Source: Polyangiaceae bacterium
GTDB taxonomy: Bacteria > Myxococcota_A > Polyangia > Polyangiales > Polyangiaceae
Direction of reading: 5' to 3'
DNA length: 64,000 bases
NCBI GenBank assembly: GCA_023150915.1
Contig: JAKLKA010000011.1
Coordinates: 17,656-81,655 of the forward strand
In this document: positions 1 to 8,824 of the stretch, piece by piece
Layout of the letters: every line of letters begins with the position of its first letter
How positions within the stretch are numbered: the stretch's first letter is position 1
The notes under the pieces: model-generated
What the model was told of the DNA's origin: nothing
The model's database searches: none
The model's input: only the letters and a program-made list of their open reading frames with translations
Position numbers and translations under genes: made by a program

Positions 1-1877
1 ACCTCGATGGGCGTGCTTGCCACCGCGTGGGGCGTGCCGTCCAGGGTCACGCTGGTGATGCCCTTCTTGGCGAGCGCGGCGGCGTCGAGGGTCAGCGAGC
101 GCACGTTCTTGGTGACCACGTTCACGGTGGTGCCGTTGGCGGTCGAGGTCACCTCGAAGTTCTGCATCGGAGAGCTGACCGACCGAACCGTCACGAAGCT
201 GCGGCGGCTGCTGACCCACGGCCCGGGGCTCACGAAGCGGAAGTCGAGCCAGGTGGGGTCGCGCTGCTTCTGCTGCATCAGGGAAATCAGCGGCGCATAG
301 TCGACGCAATCAGCGCCCTCTTCGTTCGGGTCCAGGTCCCACCAGTGATCTTGACCCGGTTCTTCGTGATAGGTCAGGTCTTTGACGATGCCGCCCAGCT
401 CTTTGAACATGGTCTGGGCCTGGCCCACCGGCACGTTGGTGTCGGCGCTGCCGTGCACGATGTAGACCGCGTCGTTCGCGACGTTCTCTTTGAAGTCCAG
501 GGTCTTGCTGGCGGCGCGGGCGCGGCCCAAGACGCCCGTGGGCAGCGGCTGCCCGCCATAGTGGTCGAAGGAGATCCAGCCCGCGCTGGGGCCGATCACC
601 GCGAACCGATCGCTGAAGTGCACGCCCACGTGCCAGCTGCCGTGCCCGCCCATCGAGTGACCCGTGAGGTGCGTGCGCAGCGGGTCCACGGGCAGAGTCG
701 AGAGCGCGTGCTCGAACGCTTCCATCGCGTCGAGCCGACCCCACTCTTCCCAGTCGAAGCCGAAGCGCCGGCGGTTGGTGGGCGCGATCAAATAGGCCCA
801 CGACATCGGGCCGTAGGCCTCGGCTTGGCCTTTGGCCTCGACCCCGGCGCCGTGCAGGCTGAGCACCAGCCCCGGCTTCTCGCCTGCGGGCAGGCCCTTC
901 GGCGGCAGCACCGAATAATACTGGGTCGAGCCGTCCACCTGCGAGCGGCGGGTGCGCCGGTGGCGCGCGCCCGGAGCGACGACCGGGATCTTCAGCTCGG
1001 CGTCGTAGCCGTGGGTCAGCGAGGGCGAGCTCACGCGCAGCTTGGCCACGAGCTCGGCCTTTTCGGTGGCCTTCGGGGTGAGCTCGAACGAGAGCTGAGT
1101 CACCGCCGAGCCGGCCAGGTGCGGGTGCACCACGCTCGACGCGGCGAAGTCCTCGCTCTCGACCACGCTGGCCGAGACGTCGCTGAGCGCCGTGTCCCCG
1201 AGGTTCAGGACCGCCACGCCGAGCGGGCGGGGCTCGGTGGAGCCCTGCACCAGATCGGGCAGGGTGACGTCCTGGACGTTGACGTGCAGCTCGGCCGAGG
1301 TGGACCACAGCTCGACCTGAGGGGCGCCGCGGCGCCCCAGTGCACGAACCACGACCAGCCCCTTCGCGCTGCGGGTCAGGACCGGCACGCGCAGCGCGTG
1401 CGAAGCGTAGAAGTCGCCCGGCTGGCGCTGCGACTTGCCCACCAGGAAGCTTGCCACGGTGTCGCCGCGCGCGAACACGTGGTGACCGGCCGGCACCTCG
1501 ACCTCGGCGACGGCGTAGATCAGATCGGCGTTGGCCTCGATCAGCTCGCCATTTTGCCCGGGCGTCACGTCGGACCAATCGAGGCCCAGGTAGTCACCGA
1601 TGGGGGGCAACGTGAACGTGCCGTCCGAGACCGCGCCGATCACCGGATCGGTGGCCGCATTCGTCACCGAGGTCACGCGCCACGCCGAGATGGGTACCGC
1701 TACCGGCGGCGTCGGCGGAGGGACGCTCGCGTCACCGCCCGTGCCCGCGCTGCCGCCGGTGCCGGCGTCGGCGCCGCCGGTGCCGGCCGTCGCAGGGGAC
1801 TTCTCTTCGTCATCGCCGCAGGCCACGGCGACCAGGGTCGCGAGCACCAGCAGCGTCGAGATCGCGGTCGGGCGCAT
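1..1877 (-). CDS. Secreted alpha/beta hydrolase (prolyl-oligopeptidase/esterase type) lipoprotein, 3' end outside window
   Basis: The frame is open from an ATG at 1877 to the left edge, so the C-terminus is missing. The N-terminus is a hydrophobic signal with a Cys at about residue 20 followed by acidic residues, which looks like a lipobox, and then a Thr/Gly-rich linker. After a beta-rich region of about 250 residues comes an alpha/beta-hydrolase domain. The nucleophile elbow GHSMGGHGS is near residue 406, the likely acid is in HGSADTNVPVGQ near 475, and the likely catalytic His is in HWWD near 513. The family is peptidases and esterases that cut esters or short peptides. The signal implies action at the cell surface. 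The substrate cannot be told from sequence, and esterase is as likely as peptidase. Confidence 0.8.
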   Translation of the reverse strand, partial: MRPTAISTLLVLATLVAVACGDDEEKSPATAGTGGADAGTGGSAGTGGDASVPPPTPPVAVPISAWRVTSVTNAATDPVIGAVSDGTFTLPPIGDYLGLDWSDVTPGQNGELIEANADLIYAVAEVEVPAGHHVFARGDTVASFLVGKSQRQPGDFYASHALRVPVLTRSAKGLVVVRALGRRGAPQVELWSTSAELHVNVQDVTLPDLVQGSTEPRPLGVAVLNLGDTALSDVSASVVESEDFAASSVVHPHLAGSAVTQLSFELTPKATEKAELVAKLRVSSPSLTHGYDAELKIPVVAPGARHRRTRRSQVDGSTQYYSVLPPKGLPAGEKPGLVLSLHGAGVEAKGQAEAYGPMSWAYLIAPTNRRRFGFDWEEWGRLDAMEAFEHALSTLPVDPLRTHLTGHSMGGHGSWHVGVHFSDRFAVIGPSAGWISFDHYGGQPLPTGVLGRARAASKTLDFKENVANDAVYIVHGSADTNVPVGQAQTMFKELGGIVKDLTYHEEPGQDHWWDLDPNEEGADCVDYAPLISLMQQKQRDPTWLDFRFVSPGPWVSSRRSFVTVRSVSSPMQNFEVTSTANGTTVNVVTKNVRSLTLDAAALAKKGITSVTLDGTPHAVASTPIE

Positions 1878-2172
1878 TCCTGGAAGACTAGCTCAACGGC
1901 TCGGCCCGGCGGTCGGCGCCGCCGGTCGCGCCAAACTGGCAAGATTGCTCGGAAGTTCGCCGTGAAGAATTCTGGAATAGGTCTGCCCGCCGCGTGGTTG
2001 ACCCAAGTGAACCGCCAAGGAGGTGTCCAAGATCAAGAGATCACCAGCCGCGCGTGGGATTCGAGAGCGAGCCGTTGCGCGCCCTCCTCCCCGAGCCCGC
2101 CCAACCGCAAGAAGGCGCGACCGCCACCCAGAGTGGTGAGGCCGCTCTCGACCCCGCAAGGCTGCTTCTCGG
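1878..2172 (+). other. Intergenic stretch, possible small rightward transcript
   Basis: No convincing protein gene was found here. The interval separates two leftward genes, yet it ends in a strong terminator that only works for rightward transcription. An AAGGAGG run at about 2018-2024 overlaps the only nearby GTG, so it is badly placed as a ribosome site. The 38-codon frame starting there is Arg/Pro-rich and unlike any family I know. A small RNA or a very short peptide gene is the simplest explanation, but no known RNA family could be matched by eye. Confidence 0.3.
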
Positions 2173-2205
2173 AAACCCCTGGTGTTCGCACCAGGGGTTT
2201 TTTTT
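2173..2205 (+). terminator. Rho-independent terminator (rightward)
   Basis: A 12-bp perfect stem (aaacccctggtg / caccaggggttt) with a TTCG tetraloop is followed directly by a T run. It is one of the very few such structures in this GC-rich window. Read leftward, the stem is not followed by a T run, so it does not serve the lipoprotein gene that ends at 2216. Confidence 0.85.
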
Positions 2206-2215
2206 GTGTCGCGCT

Positions 2216-4756
2216 TCACTTCCAGTCGATCAGCATCCGGCGCACGCGGCCTTCGCTGCCGACGCGGTCCGCCAGGATCAGCTCGCGCCCGCCAAGCGCC
2301 GGCGCGATGCCGAGCGGGGCGGGCGAGGGCAGGCTGAGCAGGCGCGCCAGGCTGGTCGGCTTGCCGCGCGCCCATTCGGCAACGCGGAGCTCGGCCGAGC
2401 CAGCGCGTGACAGGGCGATCAGGATCCGGCAGCCGTCGTCGCGACAGTCGAGGCCCACGGTGGTTGGCGTGCCACCGGTGGTGGCCAAGACCGAGGGCGC
2501 GCCCACCGGGCGCCCGTCGGCGCCCAGCTCCACGACCTGCACTTCGGCCGCGCCGGCCTCGCCGCTGGCCGACACCGTCTCTTCGATCCACGCCAGAAGC
2601 GCGCCGGACCCGAGCGGCGCCAGGGTCGGCGATCGCGAGTGGCGCGCGGTCTTCGCGATCACCTGTTCGGCGCCCGAGAGCGAGGCATCGGCGCCCTTCA
2701 AGAGCGCGACATGGATGTCCCCGACCCCCGGCTGATCTTTGTCCCGGGCGTCGGACCACGCGATCAGCGCGTCGCTGCCGCGGGCGAGCAGCGCGACCTC
2801 GGAGGCGATTCCGGGCGCGCTGGTGATGCGCTTCTCGGGCCCTGCGGACTGCAGCATGCGGCCCACGCGCGCGGCGTAGATCTCGGCGTCGCCGCTGCGC
2901 TCGTCCACCCAGGCAACCACCCAGCCGTCCCCGAGCCCCGCTGCGGCGACGTCCGCCTTCTCGCCCGGGGTGCGGGTCAGCATGCGCTGGCGCAGCTTCT
3001 TGCCCTTTTCGTCCACCACCGTGGCGAACACCTGCGGCTGCTTGAAGTCGATGGCCGTCCAGGCCAGCAGCGCCTCGGCGGAGGCCGCGGTGGAAGGCGC
3101 CAGCGCGACGCCGCCGGGGGAGCGCGCGCGGATCGACACCGTCTCGGTCGGAAGCGCCGCGCCCGAGCCGGGGAACGCCCGCACCTGCAAGAGCGCGCGC
3201 ACCGGATCGAGCTTGCCATCGGGTGCCGGCTTGGTGAGCCGCTCCCACGGTGCGCTGGGATCGAAGTACGTGACCCAGGCCGCGACCGAGGCACCGCCGA
3301 CCTTGGCCAGCGCCACGTCCGAGAGGGGGTCGGTCTTCGCGAGCAGCTCGAGCGCAGCCACCCGCGGCAGCGCAGTGGCCTGGGCGGCGCGGGCGGCGGG
3401 CAGCAGCTTGCCGGGCCGGGCCTCGGCGCGGATTGCCCAGACCGGGCTCGGGCTCGAGGCCTGCGCGCCCAGCACGCGGCACGGCGCGAGGGTGCACGAG
3501 AGCCCCCAGGCCAGATCGGGGACCTCGCCGCGCAGCGCGCTGATCCGCAGCGGCAGCGACGCGCCCACTCGCAGCGCACTGTCGAGCTCGACGTAGGTCG
3601 GGAGCACCGGGGCGCCTTCACACTCGCGCTCGGTGGTGCAGGCCTTGGCCATGGTCAGCGCAGACAGCCCCGAAGGGCGCGCTGCCAGCTCGGGGACCGA
3701 GCCGTCGCCCAGGTCGTGATCCAGCGTGGCGCGAGCGGGGCTCAGCTTCGCGTCGGCCGAGACGGCGGCGAGCGAGATCCGCCGTCCCGAAGCGGGTCGG
3801 TCGAGCAGGCTCTCCCACGCCAGATACGCGCTGCCACCCTGATCGTGGGGCGGCACCAGCCGCACCAGCGATTCGGCGCCCACCCCGCCCGGCAGGCGAG
3901 CCGGTGGCGCGCTGAGCTTGCCGTCGCCCGAGACCGCCGCCAGCGACACGTGCTCGCGATCGGACCAGGCGAGCACCAAGCCGCGCTCGACGCCCACCAT
4001 GTCGAGATCGACGGTACCGGCGGGGCCAGCGGCGACCGCGACGCGCGAGCTGGGCGTGCCATGGTCGTCGAGCACCTCGACGTCGATGCGCCCGGCCGTG
4101 CCCACCACCCCGACGGCCGCGCCGGTCCCGAGCTTCGTGGCTTGCCAGGCCCGCGCGCCGCGCGCGAAGGGCTCACGCTGCACGCGCTCTTGACCAACCA
4201 GCGCGGCGAACAGGTCGGCGCCCGCGCCGGACTTCACGCCCCAGAGCGCCAGCATGCCGCGCGAGGTGGTCACCAGATCGACCCACACCACTTCACCGCC
4301 CACGTCTGCCAGGTTGAGCGCGGACGCCTTGGCGCGCCCGCGCCCGTCGAGCTCGAGCGTGTCGATCGCGGTGCGCAGCCCCTGCTTGTGTGTCGACAAG
4401 AGCGTGAAGCCCGAAGCGTCGGGCTCGACGATGGCCAAGCCGACCTCGGCGGGCGCGTTCGCCAGCCGTTGCGGATCGCCGCGCGGCGATCCGTTTTCGT
4501 CGAACGCGACCCCGAACCAGGCGCGCTTTTGCTCGACGGCCTGCGCCCACACCGCCAGCCCACCGCTGGCCGTGGTGGCCACATAGGGGCCGAAGGTGCC
4601 GGACGGGACGGTCGCGAACCGCAGGCTCTCGAAGGCGCCAGCGGCAGAGCGCTTTGCGGTGACCGCGGGCGGGCGTGTGGGGCGCTTCGGCCCGACGCCC
4701 TCTCCCTGGCCGGCGCACGCGCACACGGCGAGAGCGGTCAGGAGGATCTTGCGCAT
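2216..4756 (-). CDS. Large lipoprotein, probable beta-propeller fold
   Basis: 846 residues starting MRKILLTALAVCACAGQ, a short lipoprotein signal with Cys residues at 12 and 14. The rest is a run of short, evenly spaced segments ending in W or AW (for example LLAWTAIDF, AWVDERSGDAEIYAARV, LIAWSDARDKD). This is the pattern of WD40-like or FG-GAP-like propeller blades that often occurs in myxobacterial surface proteins. No catalytic motif is visible. It is divergent from the histidine kinase gene at 4896, with a 139-bp gap that should hold both promoters. The function is unknown. A scaffold or binding protein on the outer membrane is inferred. Confidence 0.72.
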   Translation of the reverse strand: MRKILLTALAVCACAGQGEGVGPKRPTRPPAVTAKRSAAGAFESLRFATVPSGTFGPYVATTASGGLAVWAQAVEQKRAWFGVAFDENGSPRGDPQRLANAPAEVGLAIVEPDASGFTLLSTHKQGLRTAIDTLELDGRGRAKASALNLADVGGEVVWVDLVTTSRGMLALWGVKSGAGADLFAALVGQERVQREPFARGARAWQATKLGTGAAVGVVGTAGRIDVEVLDDHGTPSSRVAVAAGPAGTVDLDMVGVERGLVLAWSDREHVSLAAVSGDGKLSAPPARLPGGVGAESLVRLVPPHDQGGSAYLAWESLLDRPASGRRISLAAVSADAKLSPARATLDHDLGDGSVPELAARPSGLSALTMAKACTTERECEGAPVLPTYVELDSALRVGASLPLRISALRGEVPDLAWGLSCTLAPCRVLGAQASSPSPVWAIRAEARPGKLLPAARAAQATALPRVAALELLAKTDPLSDVALAKVGGASVAAWVTYFDPSAPWERLTKPAPDGKLDPVRALLQVRAFPGSGAALPTETVSIRARSPGGVALAPSTAASAEALLAWTAIDFKQPQVFATVVDEKGKKLRQRMLTRTPGEKADVAAAGLGDGWVVAWVDERSGDAEIYAARVGRMLQSAGPEKRITSAPGIASEVALLARGSDALIAWSDARDKDQPGVGDIHVALLKGADASLSGAEQVIAKTARHSRSPTLAPLGSGALLAWIEETVSASGEAGAAEVQVVELGADGRPVGAPSVLATTGGTPTTVGLDCRDDGCRILIALSRAGSAELRVAEWARGKPTSLARLLSLPSPAPLGIAPALGGRELILADRVGSEGRVRRMLIDWK

Positions 4757-4895
4757 GCGGGCCGGAAGCTACGAGCGGGACTCGGGGCGTGCAACAGGGA
4801 AGCCGCCCGCATCGGGCCAACGCTTGGCCCCGGGCCTTACATTCCGGAACGATGGAAGTGACCAGCCGGCGCGTTCGATCCGCTAGGATCCGCCG

Positions 4896-6548
4896 GTGAC
4901 GCTCGCGCAGCGCCTGCTCGTAGCCACCCTGCTTCTGACCGTGGTCACCACGGCCACGCTCGGGTTCGGTGTGCGCGAAGCCTGGCGGCGCACGGAAGAA
5001 GAGCGCTTTCGTGAGCAGGGGGCGGCGGCGTTCCAGCGGCTCGAGAGGCAGCTGGGCGTCGCGGTGCGCGACCTGCCCGAGCTGGTCGAGCCGCTGTGCA
5101 AGCACGACCCCATGGTCGACAGCGCGCTGGTCGGCTTGAAGGCCAAAGATCTCGACTCGCGGCGCCTGTCGCTGAGCCTGCGTGTGCCCGAGCTGATGAA
5201 GGCGCTGCGGCTCGACGAGCTGGTGCTGGTCACCAGCGAAGGCGAGATCTTGGGCGCGGGGCACGCCGACGGTCTGGTGGGCAAGCGCGACAAGAAGCTG
5301 GCCGAGCGCATCGGGGGGGGCGCCGCCCGTGTGCGCACCAACGAGCCCCCGCTGGCCATCGAGGCCGGGTGCCTGCTGCGCGATCGCGAGAACAAGCGGC
5401 TGTGGGTCGGGCTGTACGCCGCGCGCCACCTCGACCCCATGCTTCAGGCATCGGCCGAGTCCCACGGCGTTCGCTTGTCGGTGGTGCGCCCGGCCGCGGG
5501 AAGCGACATGGTCACCGCGGTCAACGTCGCCGAGCTCGGGGGCATGACGCTCTTCGCCAGCCAGTCGCGCGTGCCGCTCACGCGCGCGCTGCAAGCCCTG
5601 GATTCGGCCATCGTCGTCATCGGCGCGGGGTCGTTCGGCGCCGCGCTGCTCATCGCGCTCTTGCTCTCACGCGGGCTCGCCCGGCCCATCGTGAAGATGG
5701 CGGCGCAGGCCCGCGAGGTGGTGGGGGGCGAGCCGAAGCCGGTCAAGGGCGAGGGCGGCAAAGAGCTGGTCGAGCTGGCCAACGCCTTCAATCAGGCCAT
5801 TGCCGATCTGACCCAGCTGCGCAAGCGCCTGGCGGCCACCGAGCGCATCGCGGCCCGGCGCGAGATCGCGCGGCGCGTTGCCCACGAGATCAAGAACCCG
5901 CTGGCGCCGATCCGGGCGGCGGTCGAGACGCTGCGCCGGCTGCGGGCGCGCGACGATCCGGCGTTCGACGAGTACTTCGACGAAGCCACGCGCACGGTGC
6001 TGGAAGAGGTGACTCGCATCAGCAACATCGTGTCCGAGTTCACGCGCTTCGCCCGCTTGCCGCCGCCCAACCCCTCGCCCATCGAGCTGGCCGACGTGGC
6101 GCGCAAGGTCGTGAACCTGCACGCCAGCGGCGGCGCAAAGATCGAGCTCGCGGTGTCGCCCATTCCGGTGGTGAACGCCGACCCCGACCAGATGGTGCAG
6201 GTGCTGACCAACCTGATCCAGAACGGCATCGACGCGGCCCGGTCGGCCAGCGACCCGCGGGTCTTGGTCAGCCTTGCCGCGCATGGCGCCGACAAGGTTC
6301 GGCTGACGGTTCGCGACAACGGTTCGGGCGTCCCGGCCGAGCTGCGCGAGCGCCTGTTCGAGCCTTACGTGACGACCAAGCCCGAAGGCACCGGGCTTGG
6401 GCTGGCGATCGTGCACCGCATCGTGGTCGAGCACGGCGGCGAGATCAGCCACGCCGATGCCGAGGGCGGGGGCGCCCAGTTCACCGTGGTCTTGCCGATC
6501 GCCGGCCCGACCCTGCTGGCCGAGCCGCCGGTGCCTTCTTCGGCCTGA
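4896..6548 (+). CDS. Sensor histidine kinase, NtrY-like, with HAMP domain
   Basis: 550 residues from a GTG preceded by AGGAT. There is an N-terminal membrane helix (about residues 5-25), an extracytoplasmic sensor of about 200 residues, a second helix (about 232-255) and a HAMP linker. The HisKA motif RRVAHEIKNPLAPIRAAVE has its phospho-acceptor His near residue 330, and the ATPase domain carries QNGIDAA (N box), VRDNGSGVP (G1) and GTGLGLAIV (G2). The H box with KNPL is typical of NtrY/NtrB-like kinases that act with sigma-54 response regulators. No response regulator is adjacent, so the kinase is an orphan here. The sensed signal is unknown. Confidence 0.9.
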   Translation: MTLAQRLLVATLLLTVVTTATLGFGVREAWRRTEEERFREQGAAAFQRLERQLGVAVRDLPELVEPLCKHDPMVDSALVGLKAKDLDSRRLSLSLRVPELMKALRLDELVLVTSEGEILGAGHADGLVGKRDKKLAERIGGGAARVRTNEPPLAIEAGCLLRDRENKRLWVGLYAARHLDPMLQASAESHGVRLSVVRPAAGSDMVTAVNVAELGGMTLFASQSRVPLTRALQALDSAIVVIGAGSFGAALLIALLLSRGLARPIVKMAAQAREVVGGEPKPVKGEGGKELVELANAFNQAIADLTQLRKRLAATERIAARREIARRVAHEIKNPLAPIRAAVETLRRLRARDDPAFDEYFDEATRTVLEEVTRISNIVSEFTRFARLPPPNPSPIELADVARKVVNLHASGGAKIELAVSPIPVVNADPDQMVQVLTNLIQNGIDAARSASDPRVLVSLAAHGADKVRLTVRDNGSGVPAELRERLFEPYVTTKPEGTGLGLAIVHRIVVEHGGEISHADAEGGGAQFTVVLPIAGPTLLAEPPVPSSA

Positions 6549-6592
6549 CGGGGAAGGGTCGGGGGCCGCCCGACGTGTAATTCAGCAGAGAG

Positions 6593-7147
6593 ATGTCGAA
6601 ACTGCCCGTGGTCCTGGTTTTTGCCCTGTTTGCCGGTGGCTGCTCGTTTTCTGCGACGATCGGCGGCGGGCCGGGGCAGGCACCCCAGACCGCCTACATG
6701 CCGCCCACCGCGGCGCCGGCATCGCCGGCATCGCCCGCCGCGGCGCCCGCCGAGCCGCCACCGGCGACGCCAGCGGTCGCACCCACCGAGCCCACTCGGC
6801 CCACGCCGGTTCCTGCGGCGCCCCAGGCTTCGCCGCCCGTGGCGCGCGCGCCCATGCCGAACCTGCCGCCGCGGATCGCCGATCCTCGGCCACAGGCGCC
6901 CACGGCGCGAGCGCCCGAGCGCGCTCAGCCCACGAGCCCGCCGCGCGTGCTCGAACCCGCCCCGGCCGTGCCCTCGGCATCGCCGCCGCCCGAAGCGCGC
7001 CCGCTGCCCTCCACTCCGCCCGGCGACGCGAAGCCTGCGGCCCACAAGAAACAGCCCAAGAAGCGCAAGAAGAGCACCGGCAAGGACAACTGGCTGGTCG
7101 TCAAGGACCCGAGCACGCTGCCCCAGACGCCGCCCCCGCCCAAATAG
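6593..7147 (+). CDS. Proline/alanine-rich lipoprotein
   Basis: 184 residues. The start MSKLPVVLVFALFAGGCSF gives a clean lipobox (FAGGC). Nearly everything after it is Pro/Ala/Arg low-complexity sequence, ending in a basic patch (HKKQPKKRKKSTGKDNW) and a short conserved-looking tail, NWLVVKDPSTLP. Such chains usually span or anchor in the cell envelope. The basic patch could bind polyanions or peptidoglycan, but that is inference. It sits between the histidine kinase and the methyl-accepting protein on the same strand. Confidence 0.65.
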   Translation: MSKLPVVLVFALFAGGCSFSATIGGGPGQAPQTAYMPPTAAPASPASPAAAPAEPPPATPAVAPTEPTRPTPVPAAPQASPPVARAPMPNLPPRIADPRPQAPTARAPERAQPTSPPRVLEPAPAVPSASPPPEARPLPSTPPGDAKPAAHKKQPKKRKKSTGKDNWLVVKDPSTLPQTPPPPK

Positions 7148-7204
7148 CGCCGAAGGCGCTTGGCGACTCGGCCCGAGCCCAATAATCTCGCGGGCTCGGG
7201 CGCG

Positions 7205-8821
7205 ATGAACATGAACGGTGTGTCCCAACGTAAGCTCGTGGGTTTGGGGCTGCCGCTGATCGCGGGCATGGTGGTGGCGGTGCTGCGGCAAGAGATCGCG
7301 GCCTACGCCCTTGCCGTGGGCATGGCGGGCGCGGTGGGCGCGTGGATGGCCGCAGCCGGCGACGCCTCGGGCGGCGCCCTCGATTCGCTGCAGTCCGCCC
7401 TGCGCCGCGTGCGCGAGGGCCGGCGGCCCGAGCTGCCGGTCGGCGCCGACCCGGTGGTGAAGCCGCTGTACGACGAGCTCGGGGACCTGCACGAGACGCT
7501 GGCCGAGCTCGAAGCCCGCGACGAACGCCGGGCCGCCGCCATGGAAGACGCCGCGCGCGCCGTGTCCGACGCCCTTCGGTCGCTGACCGAAGGCGTGGCC
7601 GGTCAGATCGACGCCAGCGAAGACACCGCGCGCACCATCAAAGAGTCGACCTCGTCGCTGCGCGAAATCGCGCAGCACGTCGAGGTGCTGGCGGCCAGCG
7701 CCGAAGAGTCCAGCTCGTCCATCTTGGAGATGACCGCCACCAACGAAGAGGTGGCCTCCAACATCGTCGAGCTCGCCTCCAGCGTTCGCGAGAGCGTCAG
7801 CAGCATCGAAGAGATGGCTTTCTCGATCAAAGAGGTGGCCAAGAACGTCGATGCGCTGTCGCTCACCGCCGAAGAGACCAGCTCGAGCATGAACGAGATG
7901 GACGTCTCCATCGACCAGGTGCAGTCGAACGCCAACGAGACCGCGCGGCTCTCGGAAGAGGTGGCCCAAGACGCCGAGCGCGGCGCCGAAGCCATCTTGA
8001 AGACGATCGGCGAAATCTATCGCATCAAAGAGAGCAGCCAGGAAGCGGTGGCGGTGATCTCGAACCTGGGCTCGCGGATCGACGCCATCGGGCAGATCCT
8101 CAACGTGATCGACGACGTGGCCGAGCAGACCAACCTGCTGGCACTGAACGCGGCGATCATCGCGGCGCAGGCCGGTGAGCACGGCAAGGGCTTTGCGGTG
8201 GTGGCCGACGAGATCAAAGACCTGGCCGAGCGCGCCGGCGCCAGCACCAAAGAAATCGCCGATCTGATCAAGACCATCCAGTCCGAGAGCCGCAACGCCA
8301 TCCAGGCGGTAGAGCGCGGTGCGCAGAACGTGGACCGCGGCGTCGAGGTGTCGAACGAGGCCGAGCGGGCCCTGAAGAAGATCCTCGAGAGCTCGCAGAA
8401 GAGCACCAACATGGTGCGCGCCATCGCCCGCGCCACGGTCGAGCAAGCCAAGGGCAGCAAGCAGGTCACCGACGCCATCGGCCGGATCGCCGAGACGGTT
8501 CAGCAGATCGCCGCGGCCACGGCCCAGCAGGCGCGCGGTTCCGAGCTGGTGATCCGGACCAGCGACAAGATGCGGTCCATTGCCCAGCAGGTCGAGCGCT
8601 CGAGCCAAGAACAGGCGCGTGGCGGGCGGCAGGTCACCCAAGCCATCGAGAGCATCAGCCACATGGTGAACCAGATCAACGCGTCGCACCGCTCGCAGAC
8701 GCGCGGCACCGAGCACGCGCTGACCTCGGCCACCCGGCTGGAAGACACGGCGCGCCGGCAAGACGCCGCGCTGCGCGAGCTGATCACCCACACCGAGAAG
8801 CTGAAGAAAGCGCTGACCTGA
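7205..8821 (+). CDS. Methyl-accepting chemotaxis-type signalling protein without periplasmic sensor domain
   Basis: About 538 residues from the ATG at 7205. An in-frame TTG at 7160 adds 15 poorly conserved residues. Two close membrane helices lie near residues 8-50 with only a RQEI-like loop between them, so there is no extracytoplasmic ligand domain. A HAMP-like linker follows, then a long coiled coil. The conserved hairpin tip includes [16 protein letters not shown] and [18 protein letters not shown], the site that docks CheW/CheA in this family. No che genes are nearby, so the partner cluster must be elsewhere. Signals probably come from the membrane state or the cytoplasm. The gene ends one codon before the next start, so the two are likely co-translated. 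Confidence 0.88.
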   Translation: MNMNGVSQRKLVGLGLPLIAGMVVAVLRQEIAAYALAVGMAGAVGAWMAAAGDASGGALDSLQSALRRVREGRRPELPVGADPVVKPLYDELGDLHETLAELEARDERRAAAMEDAARAVSDALRSLTEGVAGQIDASEDTARTIKESTSSLREIAQHVEVLAASAEESSSSILEMTATNEEVASNIVELASSVRESVSSIEEMAFSIKEVAKNVDALSLTAEETSSSMNEMDVSIDQVQSNANETARLSEEVAQDAERGAEAILKTIGEIYRIKESSQEAVAVISNLGSRIDAIGQILNVIDDVAEQTNLLALNAAIIAAQAGEHGKGFAVVADEIKDLAERAGASTKEIADLIKTIQSESRNAIQAVERGAQNVDRGVEVSNEAERALKKILESSQKSTNMVRAIARATVEQAKGSKQVTDAIGRIAETVQQIAAATAQQARGSELVIRTSDKMRSIAQQVERSSQEQARGGRQVTQAIESISHMVNQINASHRSQTRGTEHALTSATRLEDTARRQDAALRELITHTEKLKKALT

Positions 8822-8824
8822 GCC

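Noticed and set aside
2024..2140. GTG-started 38-codon peptide beside an AAGGAGG
   Set aside because: The ribosome site overlaps the start codon, and the product is only Arg/Pro-rich; kept only as part of the small-transcript question.
27..2735. A 902-codon rightward open frame over the hydrolase gene
   Set aside because: It is antisense to a gene with a full catalytic triad and signal peptide, and its composition (Arg/His/Ala/Gly) is the usual mirror of GC-rich coding sequence.
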